Source: Pleurocapsa sp. PCC 7319 (GTDB taxonomy: Bacteria; Cyanobacteriota; Cyanobacteriia; Cyanobacteriales; Xenococcaceae). Taken from it: a stretch of 64,000 nt of DNA. A program made the position numbers and the translations under genes. Positions within the stretch are counted from its first letter, which is position 1. The number at the start of each line of letters is the position of its first letter. A model generated the notes under the pieces. It was given only the letters and a program-made list of their open reading frames with translations, did no database searches and was not told where the DNA came from. This document shows, piece after piece, positions 52,866 through 61,295 of the stretch. The DNA lies in the NCBI RefSeq assembly GCF_000332195.1, contig NZ_KB235922.1:2380211-2444210 (forward strand). The letters run 5' to 3'.

Positions 52866-53714
52866 TCAATCCTGACAATTGGAGCAAAAATGCGATGATC
52901 GCCCTCCTAGCTTTATTTTCTCTATGGGAGTACCGCAGACTCGACAAGGTTCTCCTTTTCTGCCATAAACTAAAGCTGTATCACCATAGTTGCCGCTAAC
53001 CCCTAACAAGTCTAAAAAGTCACTAAAGGTAGTACCACCTTTATCAATGGCAGTTTGCAGAACATCAATAATTGCCTGATGCAATCGTTTTATTTGTCTG
53101 GCTGTTAAATTATTGGCTAGGGTGTCCGGTTTGATCCCACTTTTAAATAAAGCTTCGTCAGCATAAATATTGCCAATACCTGCGACGATCGCTTGATCTA
53201 AAAGCAAAGTTTTAATGTGACGACGACGATTATTTAGCTTCTGAGTAAAATAATCTAAGGAAAAATCAGCATCAAAAGGTTCGGGTCCCAGTTTTTGTAG
53301 TCCCGTAATAATTGACTCTCGTTCTATTTGAGGTGGTACCAACCAAAATTTACCAAATGTACGGGTATCCACAAATCGTAATTCTTGATTTCCGTCAAAC
53401 AAGAGACGAATACGAGTATGTTTCTGTAGAGGGTTATCTTGCTTGACCCATAATAATTGTCCCGTCATACGGAGATGTACTCCCAAACATCCAGCAGGTT
53501 TTCCAGAATCATTCTCTAACTGAGCCAAAAGATACTTCCCCCGTCTTTGCCACTGACTGATCCCCACTCCTGTAATACCTTGCCAAAATTGTTCTATGTC
53601 AGCAGGATAAGCTAAAGTCCTCGCTAATAAAACTTCTCCTCCCTGGATTGGTTGTTTAACAGTTAATTGATTTAATCCTCTGCGGACTGTTTCTACTTCT
53701 GGTAGTTCTGGCAA
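52866..53714 (-). CDS. mutM: Formamidopyrimidine-DNA glycosylase (Fpg/MutM)
   Basis: 282 residues. It removes 8-oxoguanine and formamidopyrimidines and nicks the DNA. The catalytic N-terminus is MPELPEVETVRRGLN (Pro2 nucleophile, Glu3). The helix-two-turn-helix has LLLDQAIVAGIGNIYADEAL and the C-terminal zinc finger is CRVCGTPIEKIKLGGRSSHF then CSNCQ. All key residues are present and the length is typical. Confidence 0.97.
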   Translation of the reverse strand: MPELPEVETVRRGLNQLTVKQPIQGGEVLLARTLAYPADIEQFWQGITGVGISQWQRRGKYLLAQLENDSGKPAGCLGVHLRMTGQLLWVKQDNPLQKHTRIRLLFDGNQELRFVDTRTFGKFWLVPPQIERESIITGLQKLGPEPFDADFSLDYFTQKLNNRRRHIKTLLLDQAIVAGIGNIYADEALFKSGIKPDTLANNLTARQIKRLHQAIIDVLQTAIDKGGTTFSDFLDLLGVSGNYGDTALVYGRKGEPCRVCGTPIEKIKLGGRSSHFCSNCQD

Positions 53715-53779
53715 GGTGCAAACTATTCCTCAGTTCAATTTAGTTCAAGAATAGTTTATCAGTCTGAATGAAACTGATC

Positions 53780-54391
53780 TTAGGTCGCACTTTTATCTTT
53801 AGCAGAAATTACTTCTGAGGCAAAACTCTCCAGGGGACTAAATTCGAAGGGTCCCGCTACTGATCCCCAGACTAGTTCATCTGTTTCAGGATCTCGTCCC
53901 CGATCATAGCTAATTAGTTGAGTGCCATTAATTTCAAAACTGTTGTCTAAATAGGTTACTTTGCCTTGGCGTTCCACAATACACGCTTTTCCTGGTTTGA
54001 TCTCTCCCAGGAAACTATTACCTGTCCAAGTCACGTTCATATCACAACCTTCCATTTTCTCGATTAAATCTGGAGTGAGATTACTCAACAAATCCAAATT
54101 ACGAGATGCACCGTAAAATCGCTCTTGCTCTTTTACTTTATAGTTTTCCAACTCAATGCGATCATCTACTGCACTTAACCTAATGACCCGTAAACGATAG
54201 GGCTGGTTGAGCATAAAATCATAAGCCTGTTCTAAAAATAAACTGGTACCGTCCAACAAATTATAGGGTAAGGGACGCATACAGACGCGAATATGGGCAA
54301 AAAATGGCGGATTTGCATACGCTTGAGCTTGATTGCTAAAATCTGCTGCCATCCAACGGTTAAGGGTCGCAATATCTTGAGAATGAGTCAT
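53780..54391 (-). CDS. cpcT: CpcT/CpeT-family phycobilin lyase
   Basis: 203 residues. The family attaches bilins to Cys of phycobiliprotein beta subunits (CpcT: Cys-153 of phycocyanin beta). Characteristic blocks: LNRWMAADFSNQAQAYANPP, FFAHIRVCMRPLP, LDGTSLFLEQAYDFMLNQPY and WTGNSFLGEIKPGKACIVER. The ending GSVAGPFEFSPLESF is typical. It is a strong marker for a phycobilisome-containing cyanobacterium. It is separated by 65 bp from mutM on the same strand. Confidence 0.93.
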   Translation of the reverse strand: MTHSQDIATLNRWMAADFSNQAQAYANPPFFAHIRVCMRPLPYNLLDGTSLFLEQAYDFMLNQPYRLRVIRLSAVDDRIELENYKVKEQERFYGASRNLDLLSNLTPDLIEKMEGCDMNVTWTGNSFLGEIKPGKACIVERQGKVTYLDNSFEINGTQLISYDRGRDPETDELVWGSVAGPFEFSPLESFASEVISAKDKSAT

Positions 54392-55140
54392 TTAAATATA
54401 TCTTCTAAAAAATCTGGCAAAGCCGTTGTATCTGATTTTAGAGCTTTCAGTCAGTCAAACAAATTACCGATTATTTTTCTTAGTATCTGCCATCTTCAAA
54501 AAAAACCAAAATGATGACTAATAAATAGCTATTAGCCATTAGCTATTAGCTTTTAGCTTCCATCAAGAGGTAGATGTCGGTAAAGCGATTAGATATTAGC
54601 AAAATTTATCTTTATTATAAATTTATCTAAAGTTAAACCGAGAAGCCAAGTGCTTACTGGATTACAAATTATGTCCCAATCGGAAATTTGCTAAATGCAA
54701 TCGTTAATACCAAAAATCACCTCAATTTAATTTTTTTTTTGTTAAGGTGTGTAAAGTAACCAAAACACGCAAAAGTTATTTCTTATATGTCCCCAATAAT
54801 TTGGTAGTAATATAAATCATTACAGATGCTTGAATTGCATAAAAATTCTCAAAAGATATTAGCTACTAATTGAAGTATAAGTAGATAGCAAATTACTCTA
54901 AACTAGAACATTTTTGGTATATCTCAATACACCACAAGAAACAATATAGACAAATATTAGTCTTTCTAACAAGCTAAATGCATAAATAAAGATTTTTATG
55001 CATATTAGAAAAAATAATTGAACTTTCGTAAGTTCAACAACTTGGCTGTTTGTATATTTACTCAATTAAACATCATCTAAAGACTAATAATCACGCAATA
55101 TAATTTCTATTTTCAAGCAATATAGTAGGGAGGTGAAATT
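54392..55140. other. Long AT-rich spacer before the SDR gene
   Basis: No gene is seen in ~750 bp. TTAGCCATTAGCTATTAGCT-type repeats lie at 54530-54560. The strong ribosome site GGGAGGTG at 55129-55136 belongs to the SDR gene. Confidence 0.55.
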
Positions 55141-55911
55141 ATGAATATTAAAGGAAAAACAGCTTTAGTTACGGGTGCTTCTCGGGGCATAGGTAAAGCG
55201 ATCGCTTTAGAATTAGCCCAACAAGGAATCAAACATTTACTGTTAGTAGCCCGGGATCGCCAACGATTAGCAGAAGTTGCCGCAGAGATTACCAATATGG
55301 GGGTTAAGGTCACTACTTTATCTGTTGATTTAACCAAATCATCTTCGATTAACATTGCGATCGCCCAAGCATGGCGTACTCATAGACCAATTCATTTACT
55401 GGTTAACTGTGCCGGAGTAGCCCACCAAGCACCGTTTTTACAAACTCAACTCCCCAAAGTTGAAGAAGAAATTTCGATCAATTTGCTGGGAATGATGACC
55501 ATTACTCGTTTGATGGCTAAACGAATGGCTAACCAAAAAGAAGGCACCATTGTCAATGTATCTAGTTTGATGGGTAAGGTGGCAGCTCCCACTATGTCAA
55601 CTTATTCAGCAACCAAGTTCGCCATCCTTGGCTTTACCCAAGCTCTGCGGAGTGAATTAGCCGGTCACAATATCAAAGTTATTGCCCTGCTGCCCACATT
55701 AACTGATACTGATATGGCACGTAATCTAAGGTTATTTCGTTGGGTTATGCCCATGACTCCAGAGAAAGTAGCTCGGGCATTGATATCAGGGCTTTATAAA
55801 AATTCTGGCGAGATTCTCGTGGGTTGGCAGAGTTACCTTGCGGTGTGGTGTCAACGTATCTTTCCTCAATTACTAGAAAAGATTTTGCTGTTCTCGGCCC
55901 CAACAGTGTAA
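55141..55911 (+). CDS. Short-chain dehydrogenase/reductase
   Basis: 256 residues. Classical SDR: cofactor motif TALVTGASRGIGKAIALEL (TGxxxGIG), structural LLVNCAGVAHQAP (NAG-like NCAG), catalytic Ser in VNVSSLMGKVA and the YxxxK in YSATKFAILG. The Arg after the second strand (LLVARDRQRL) suggests NADPH preference. The substrate is unknown. The last ~30 residues are hydrophobic (SYLAVWCQRIFPQLLEKILL), possibly membrane-associated. A good ribosome site precedes ATG 55141. Confidence 0.92.
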   Translation: MNIKGKTALVTGASRGIGKAIALELAQQGIKHLLLVARDRQRLAEVAAEITNMGVKVTTLSVDLTKSSSINIAIAQAWRTHRPIHLLVNCAGVAHQAPFLQTQLPKVEEEISINLLGMMTITRLMAKRMANQKEGTIVNVSSLMGKVAAPTMSTYSATKFAILGFTQALRSELAGHNIKVIALLPTLTDTDMARNLRLFRWVMPMTPEKVARALISGLYKNSGEILVGWQSYLAVWCQRIFPQLLEKILLFSAPTV

Positions 55912-55918
55912 AGCGGCA

Positions 55919-56160
55919 TAGCCGCAGCTATCAGCCCTTCGGGTACTCTTCTAGAAGGCTCCGCCAACGATAGTTTGCTCAAGTCGACGGGGCTTATAAA
56001 GGGCGGACGCAGGTTCCGCCCACAGCCCCTTGGGAACCCGCCCAACGCAATATGCGAAGCGGTATACCATATCCGAAGGTGTATCCTTTAGGGCAAGGGC
56101 ACAATGTCCTTTAGGACTGTCTCACTATCAGCTATCAGCCGTTTACAAAGCGTAAACTTT
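55919..56160. repeat. Modular dispersed repeat, copy 2
   Basis: It begins AGCTATCAGCCCTTCGGGTA and GAAGGCTCCGCCAACGATAG (as at 43532) and ends GGACTGTCTCACTATCAGCT. The centre includes GTTCCGCCCACAGCCCCTTG (as near 52740) and GCGAAGCGGTATACCATATC. It is a chimera of several repeat modules directly after the SDR stop. Confidence 0.8.
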
Positions 56161-56223
56161 AGAGCTAAAAGCTTTTAAGGTAATAATTCGGATCAATTCT
56201 TTCGTTCAGAGAAGTATATCGTT

Positions 56224-56371
56224 ATGTCTGCAATGGATTATTCTCAAATAGCTCATTGGTAGGATACTTACGTCAAAACCGACCTTGATGTATCTTTCTT
56301 TCTCAATCAAGCTAAAGATGGCGATCGCGTGCTGGAATTAACTTCGGGAACTGGTCGCCTCATCCGTTTCA
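56224..56371 (+). pseudogene. 5' fragment of a SAM methyltransferase
   Basis: From ATG 56224, MSAMDYSQIAHW is followed by an in-frame TAG (56260-56262), then DTYVKTDLDVSFFLNQAKDG and motif I RVLELTSGTGRL. Homology ends there. It has a nonsense codon and lacks the rest of the gene. It meets the minus-strand gene at 56338 tail to tail. Confidence 0.7.
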
Positions 56372-57018
56372 AGTGTGGGGGTGTGACCAGCACCAACTTT
56401 TAATCTCACCACTGAAGCATTAATTAATCCTTGAGAATCTGAGGAATTTTTTTCTAAGTATAAATTTATATATTGGATCATACAGTTATTTCGATTATCT
56501 CTAGGTACAGATTTGGTAAAAGGCATCCAAGAAGTTCGTATCCAACCTAATAATCCTTCTTTTCCTTGATGAGCAATACTTTTTTGGACTAATTCTAGAC
56601 GCTTAATTTTAAAGCCAGATTTTTGTAACCATATCTTGTAATCTTGCAGTCCATAAAAGAAATGAGAATTATGAAAATCATTAAAATAGGTACTCCAAGA
56701 TTCAGAGGTAATTAATTCCGAAAAAACCTCTAAAACTCCTGAATCATTTTCTTCTATCCCAGAGGAAATAATAGAAAGATTAGGATATTGGTTCGTTAAG
56801 TATTTCTCCTTAGCATCGGAAATGATTTCCGGGGAGCTATCTGTATCAACTACTTCATTTATTGGTAACGTAGTTGCCATATCAACGGTAATTTGATCTT
56901 CACAAAAACCAAAATCTGTAATAGATTCAAGAGAATTTAAATCAAAATTTTCTTTTGATTCTTGTAGATATGTTAATCGATCATCTGAATTTATAGCACA
57001 ATCTTTTAGATCCAACAT
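56338..57018 (-). CDS. Degenerate SAM methyltransferase-like protein (internal deletion, motif I lost)
   Basis: 226 residues, one open frame. The C-terminal half matches the end of a class I methyltransferase group (LQDYKIWLQKSGFKIKRLEL, then SIAHQGKEGLLGWIRTSWMP). The N-terminal half shows ITDFGFCEDQITVDMATTLP and VVDTDSSPEIISDAKEKYLT, the positions of motif I and the acidic loop. GxGxG has become GFCED. The block between motif II and the C-terminal part is missing (normal length ~260-270). It has probably lost catalysis; whether the remaining protein is used is unknown. The last 30 codons extend into sequence shared with the opposite fragment. Confidence 0.5.
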   Translation of the reverse strand: MLDLKDCAINSDDRLTYLQESKENFDLNSLESITDFGFCEDQITVDMATTLPINEVVDTDSSPEIISDAKEKYLTNQYPNLSIISSGIEENDSGVLEVFSELITSESWSTYFNDFHNSHFFYGLQDYKIWLQKSGFKIKRLELVQKSIAHQGKEGLLGWIRTSWMPFTKSVPRDNRNNCMIQYINLYLEKNSSDSQGLINASVVRLKVGAGHTPTLETDEATSSRS

Positions 57019-57181
57019 AAACTTTAATTACTAAAATTAGAGTTGATATATAGCAATTATAAGACTCATGGGATACAAAATTTATTTTTACTTTTTTGTA
57101 GATTAAGTTGATAATCTTTTTAGAAATCAACCACAACTAAGTATTATGGTTAAATTTGGCAAATCTTGTGCGCATAATAGT

Positions 57182-57390
57182 ATCTCAAGTCAAGACTAAT
57201 TAGCGATCGCCTATAGTAATCTAGAATACTTATCTAGTATTAAAGACTAAAATAAGATTAACAGTATTTGGCGCTCACTAATAGTAATCTAAAACACTTA
57301 TTCGGGACTAAAGACTGAAATAAAGTCAAGATTAATTAGCATCATGGATAGTAATCTAAAACACTTATTCAGGGCTAAGGACTGAAATAA
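57182..57390. repeat. Three degenerate tandem repeats, period 67-68 bp
   Basis: The core ATAGTAATCTAAAACACTTA...GACTAAAGACTGAAATAA occurs at 57213-57255, 57281-57323 and 57348-57390. AGTCAAGAYTAATTAGC precedes copies 1 and 3. It lies in an ~890 bp gene-free region (57019-57904), AT-rich upstream of the OB-fold gene. Confidence 0.85.
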
Positions 57391-57533
57391 TATATCTTTT
57401 TAATCAAATCAAATCTGTCTAATGTTCACAGATTTCGAGACATATGACTTCTATGCATTAGCATCACTTAACTGTCACTTAATTTAAGATGCTATTATGG
57501 TATGATTACCTTCATAACGTGTTGCAAGAATAA

Positions 57534-57576
57534 CTTTTTGCTTGGCTTAGTGTACCTTTTTGCTTGGCTTAGTGTA
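57534..57576. repeat. 22-bp direct tandem repeat
   Basis: CTTTTTGCTTGGCTTAGTGT+A occurs at 57534-57554 and again at 57556-57576, identical. No associated gene or structure is seen. Confidence 0.85.
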
Positions 57577-57904
57577 TTAAAACTGAGAGTGTTATCAAAA
57601 TATTAATCTTATTTTTGAAAGTCATCGATTTTAGTGGCTTTTAGAAAATGCTTATGGGGTAACTTAAAGTTTTATTTGATTGATTTTTTTCCCTTTCCCC
57701 TAAATTAAAGTTATCTGAAGAACTACCGGTTTTAACCAGGTAATTGTAGATGCTGAGATGAATTCAGTATCTCTCACCTTCAAAGTAGACACGGTTTATA
57801 TCCAAATTACGACTTCTTTCATACTGGAGCGTGTATTTTGTCTGTTCGAGTATGAAATTTGTTAATCGATTTAAGTAAAATTTAGTTGGATAATTTTGTT
57901 AATC

Positions 57905-58318
57905 ATGATTAGAAGTATCCAGAAAATCAATACAGTTTTTGCTTTGATAGCTATTAATTCTTTGGTTTGTGCAAATGCTTGGAGCCAAACAAAAATAGAG
58001 ACTGTTTCTTCTGTTTTAGATAACCCCATTGACGGAAAAGAAGTGACCTTACAGGGCAAAATCATTGAAAAAATGTCAGATGAAGCAGACTCTAACGGAA
58101 CAGACTATATTTTCACGGATGGCACCAATGAAATTACAGTTGAACTTCAAGATGCCAATTATCCCTATGATCAGGATACAATGCTGGAAATCTCGGGGAT
58201 AATTGATTTTGAGTCTGAGCATTTAGAAGAAAAAGAAAAAGATTTAACTCCAGAGGATATTCAGATTAAGGTAAATCAGCTTCAAGTTGTTAATTTAAAT
58301 AAATCTCTTAGCCGTTAG
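57905..58318 (+). CDS. Secreted OB-fold (YgiW/YdeI BOF-type) protein
   Basis: 137 residues from ATG 57905; a TTG 9 bases upstream is in frame. The signal peptide (TVFALIAINSLVCANAWS) is followed by IETVSSVLDNPIDGKEVTLQ, GKIIEKMSDEAD, YIFTDGTNEITVELQDANYP and MLEISGIIDFES. This pattern matches the bacterial OB-fold (BOF) family, whose members are small periplasmic proteins often linked to stress. The protein is acidic. It follows a long repeat-containing spacer. The ligand is unknown. Confidence 0.7.
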   Translation: MIRSIQKINTVFALIAINSLVCANAWSQTKIETVSSVLDNPIDGKEVTLQGKIIEKMSDEADSNGTDYIFTDGTNEITVELQDANYPYDQDTMLEISGIIDFESEHLEEKEKDLTPEDIQIKVNQLQVVNLNKSLSR

Positions 58319-58327
58319 CAACTTAAT

Positions 58328-58486
58328 CTATCTACTTTCAATCATCTTTATTAGATGATTTAAGTTGTTATGAGCGATCGCTCGTAGATCTCCAATTGCT
58401 TGCACGGAAGCTATTGGTGCAATGCTTGATTCTTTAGCGATCGCTGATAATTGAATAGTTTTTTGTTGAGAAATTATTTGATTCAT
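58328..58486 (-). CDS. Possible 52-residue frame downstream of the DJ-1 gene
   Basis: Short minus-strand frame beginning MNQIISQQKTIQLSAIAKES. It contains two in-frame HIP1 octamers (read as AIA). It has no known family. It could be a fragment or chance. Confidence 0.2.
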   Translation of the reverse strand: MNQIISQQKTIQLSAIAKESSIAPIASVQAIGDLRAIAHNNLNHLIKMIESR

Positions 58487-58523
58487 TGGTTTTTTGGTCT
58501 CAAGTTTTTCTCTTTTACTTTTG

Positions 58524-59225
58524 TCAGGAAACTTTTACTTGAAGGGCTTCTAAAACTTTTTTGGCGACGAGTAGAGATGAGCTGGGATTTTGACCAGTGA
58601 TTAAATTGCCACTTTCTACAACAAAGGGTTGAAAGTCATCAACTCCATGAAAATTTGCCCCTAATTCTCGTAATTTACTCTCCAGCATGAAAGGTACGGT
58701 GTCGGAAAGTCCTACCGCATCCTCTTCTGAGTTAGTAAAAGCACTAATTTTATGTCCAGCAACCAAAGGACTTCCATCTGGCTTAGTTGCATTAATCAAA
58801 CCCGCAGGACCGTGACAAACCGCTGCGACAACTTTTTCTTGAGCATAAACTTGAGAAATAACTGTAGCTAAAGGCTGACTTTGAGGTAAGTCCCACATCG
58901 TACCGTGACCTCCCGGAAGAAAAATCGCATCGTATTGTTCTGGGTCAACATTATTTACTCCTGGAGTATTTTTAACTTCTGCCATAGCAGATTGATCTTG
59001 TAAAAAGCGATCTACACTAGCAGCATTTTCACCAATAGATTTTTGACTACGAGGGTCAATTGGTATTGCACCACCATCAATTGAAGCAATAGAGACTGAA
59101 AGACCAGCATCAATAAAAGCATAGTAGGGTGTTGTTAATTCTTCTAGCCATAGACCTGTAGGTTCTTCAGTATTACCCATAACAGCATGAGAGGTAACGA
59201 TGATCAAAATTTTCAGAGAACTCAT
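58524..59225 (-). CDS. DJ-1/PfpI-family protein (class I glutamine amidotransferase-like)
   Basis: 233 residues from ATG 59225, aligned to the family start SSLKILIIVTSHAVMGNTEE; an upstream in-frame start adds 29 residues. YDAIFLPGGHGTMWDLPQSQ and KVVAAVCHGPAGLINATKPD give the nucleophile-elbow Cys with the conserved His. GHKISAFTNSEEDAVGLSDT and NLITGQNPSSSLLVAKKVLE follow. This subgroup (Hsp31/glyoxalase III-like) detoxifies methylglyoxal or protects proteins. It is transcribed divergently from the LysR regulator, which probably controls it. Confidence 0.9.
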   Translation of the reverse strand: MSSLKILIIVTSHAVMGNTEEPTGLWLEELTTPYYAFIDAGLSVSIASIDGGAIPIDPRSQKSIGENAASVDRFLQDQSAMAEVKNTPGVNNVDPEQYDAIFLPGGHGTMWDLPQSQPLATVISQVYAQEKVVAAVCHGPAGLINATKPDGSPLVAGHKISAFTNSEEDAVGLSDTVPFMLESKLRELGANFHGVDDFQPFVVESGNLITGQNPSSSLLVAKKVLEALQVKVS

Positions 59226-59358
59226 AGTTGTTTTGAAAAAAATTGCTTGACTTTTCTTCACTTTATCCGAGGCTCTGTAAAAAAAGAACTTATAGTTTTT
59301 AATGACAGTCATAATTTATTTTATAGCTAGCAATTAGAAACATTACCGTTCCCTAGTA

Positions 59359-60252
59359 ATGAATAATCTCGATCAATTACGCACTTTTCTTGAAGCATAC
59401 CGTTTGGGTTCGATAACTAAAGCTGCTGAGAGACTGCATATGACGCAACCAGCAGCATCAGCACATATTAAAGCTCTCGAAACATTGATTGAAAAAAAAT
59501 TATTTGTCCGCCATGCAAGAGGAGTTAAGGCAACTGCGATCGCCGATGATTTAGCCAGATCTATCGCTCCTCATCTAGAACAAATCGAAGTCAAATTTAA
59601 TGCAGCACGAGCTAGAATTGCCAATATTTCTGGGACGATTCACTTAGCTACACCAGCCGAGATCCTCAGTGCCAAATTACTTCCTGCTATTGTTTCCTTG
59701 CTGGGTCACGATCTCAAGATCAGAATACACTTAGGAGGAAAAGAACGTATCTACCAATTATTAAACGATGGGGCGATTGACTTGGCGGTAACTGCATCTC
59801 AACCGCAAAATCAAGCCTTGGGTTTTCACCCCATTCAACAAGAAACCCTGATTTTAGTTGCTGCACCCGATTGGGCAAAACATAATTTGATTAAGCCGTT
59901 TTCTCCTCAGGAATTATTAACAAAACCTCTAATTGCTTACGATGAGGACTTGCCATTAATTCGTGACTATTTCGACACAGTGTTTCAAATTCAAATTAAT
60001 CACCAAGCAGCAATTACTGTTCCCGATCTCAGAATAGTGCGATCACTGGTCTCTTTAGGAGAAGGTTATACAGTATTACCTCAATATCTTTGTCAAGAAC
60101 AGCTACAAAACGGTACTCTATCTTTACTCAGCAATCCAGAGCAACCACCTGTTAACAATTTATATTTGGTCTGGAATAAAGGTAATCTCAGACATCCAAG
60201 AGTAACTTTTGTTCGCGATCGCCTTTTAGCAGAACTACAAAATTTCTTATAA
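59359..60252 (+). CDS. LysR-family transcriptional regulator
   Basis: 297 residues. The N-terminal winged HTH is LDQLRTFLEAYRLGSITKAA, then ERLHMTQPAASAHIKALETL. The substrate-binding domain begins ~residue 90 (ISGTIHLATPAEILSAKLLP). The effector is unknown. It is divergent from the DJ-1/PfpI gene with a 133 bp gap, the usual arrangement for a LysR protein and its target. Confidence 0.92.
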   Translation: MNNLDQLRTFLEAYRLGSITKAAERLHMTQPAASAHIKALETLIEKKLFVRHARGVKATAIADDLARSIAPHLEQIEVKFNAARARIANISGTIHLATPAEILSAKLLPAIVSLLGHDLKIRIHLGGKERIYQLLNDGAIDLAVTASQPQNQALGFHPIQQETLILVAAPDWAKHNLIKPFSPQELLTKPLIAYDEDLPLIRDYFDTVFQIQINHQAAITVPDLRIVRSLVSLGEGYTVLPQYLCQEQLQNGTLSLLSNPEQPPVNNLYLVWNKGNLRHPRVTFVRDRLLAELQNFL

Positions 60253-60295
60253 CAATTAAGACTTTAGTTAGCTAAATAGCCTGAATCACAGGTGG

Positions 60296-60967
60296 CTATA
60301 CATCTGCCCATTTACGGAGTAAGTTAGCAATACTTTTAGAAATGAGGTCGAATTCCGGAGTTTTACCTGATTTAGCAAAAATAGCGCGACGCGCAGTATC
60401 TAAATCAAAGAGGATTTCGCGATCGCTGGCATCACGAATTATACTTTGTACCCAGCCTACTACGACTAGCCTTGTACCTTTAGTAACAGGATTGACACGG
60501 TGTAAAGTGGTTGAAGGATAAAAAATAGCTGAACCTGCCTCCAGTTTATAACTTTGCTCTTCTTGCACTCCCTCAATTACTAACTCTCCTCCTTCATAGT
60601 CTTGAGGTGAGTCAAGAAACAGAGTAAAAGAAACATCAGAACGGCATAAGCCAGATTTGCCTTTCATGAGTGCATTATCTACATGGGTATCGTAAGACAT
60701 TGCCACATCGTAACGACTAATAAGCAAAGAATGAACTGATTTAGGGCGAACAGTAGACTGAAATAAAGAATTTTTAGCTAAAGCAGCACGAATTTTGGCT
60801 TTTAATTCATTTTGAGATGTTCCTGATTTCAGTTGCTGATTATTTTTAACCAACTTAGCATGCCAACCCGCTGTAAGTTTACCGTCAATAAATTCTGCTT
60901 GCTGAAGAACCTGTTTGATCTCGGCTAAATCCTCAGAGGAGAGAATTTGATCGATTGAGAAAATCAT
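60296..60967 (-). CDS. PKHD-type Fe(II)/2-oxoglutarate hydroxylase (PiuC/YbiX family)
   Basis: 223 residues. The dioxygenase iron triad is visible: SYDTHVDNALM gives HxD and FYPSTTLHRVNPV gives the distal His, with Arg in GTRLVVVGWVQSI for 2-oxoglutarate. It begins MIFSIDQILSSEDLAEIKQV. Family members are often coupled to TonB-dependent siderophore receptors; this fits the tonB operon at the left end of the window, though it is 58 kb away. The substrate is unknown. It converges with the LysR gene. Confidence 0.92.
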   Translation of the reverse strand: MIFSIDQILSSEDLAEIKQVLQQAEFIDGKLTAGWHAKLVKNNQQLKSGTSQNELKAKIRAALAKNSLFQSTVRPKSVHSLLISRYDVAMSYDTHVDNALMKGKSGLCRSDVSFTLFLDSPQDYEGGELVIEGVQEEQSYKLEAGSAIFYPSTTLHRVNPVTKGTRLVVVGWVQSIIRDASDREILFDLDTARRAIFAKSGKTPEFDLISKSIANLLRKWADV

Positions 60968-61049
60968 AATATTTTAGCTGGAGATAAAATTTTTGGCATT
61001 GCGCAATTAAAGTAAGATAACAACTTAGATGCAGATTTATTTATAGCAA

Positions 61050-61149
61050 TTCTCAGACCTGTGAGGTACATCTTAATTAACAATGGACAATTAGCCATTA
61101 GCCATTAGCCAAAATCAGGATTTTAGAGTGTACCTCATAACTATGAGAA
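61050..61149. repeat. 100-bp inverted-repeat element
   Basis: TTCTCAGACCTGTGAGGTAC+A (61050-61070) is an imperfect inverted copy of 61129-61149 (TGTACCTCATAACTATGAGA+A); 14 of 21 positions pair, with both ends perfect. The interior contains TTAGCCATTAGCCATTAGCC. It may be a small non-autonomous (MITE-like) element or a structured RNA. TTTTTAGTTTTTAGTTTTTA follows at ~61165. Confidence 0.65.
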
Positions 61150-61295
61150 CCGCTATATCTGAAATTTTTAGTTTTTAGTTTTTAGTTTAAAAAAGAGTGC
61201 TAAAAACTCGTTTGGGTATAGTTTAAGACTATATTTGAACGACTAAAAACTAATGACTAACGACTAAGAACTTTTTACTCTTCATCTAAAATTAC

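Noticed and set aside
52692-52898. 68-codon frame between cbiX and mutM
   Set aside because: It covers dispersed repeat DNA and overlaps the mutM 3' end; no family or ribosome site.
57182-57390. CRISPR-like array (three 43-bp repeats with ~25-bp gaps)
   Set aside because: The repeats diverge, the gaps before copies 1 and 3 are themselves similar, spacing is too short for typical spacers and no cas gene is present. Plain tandem repeats fit better.
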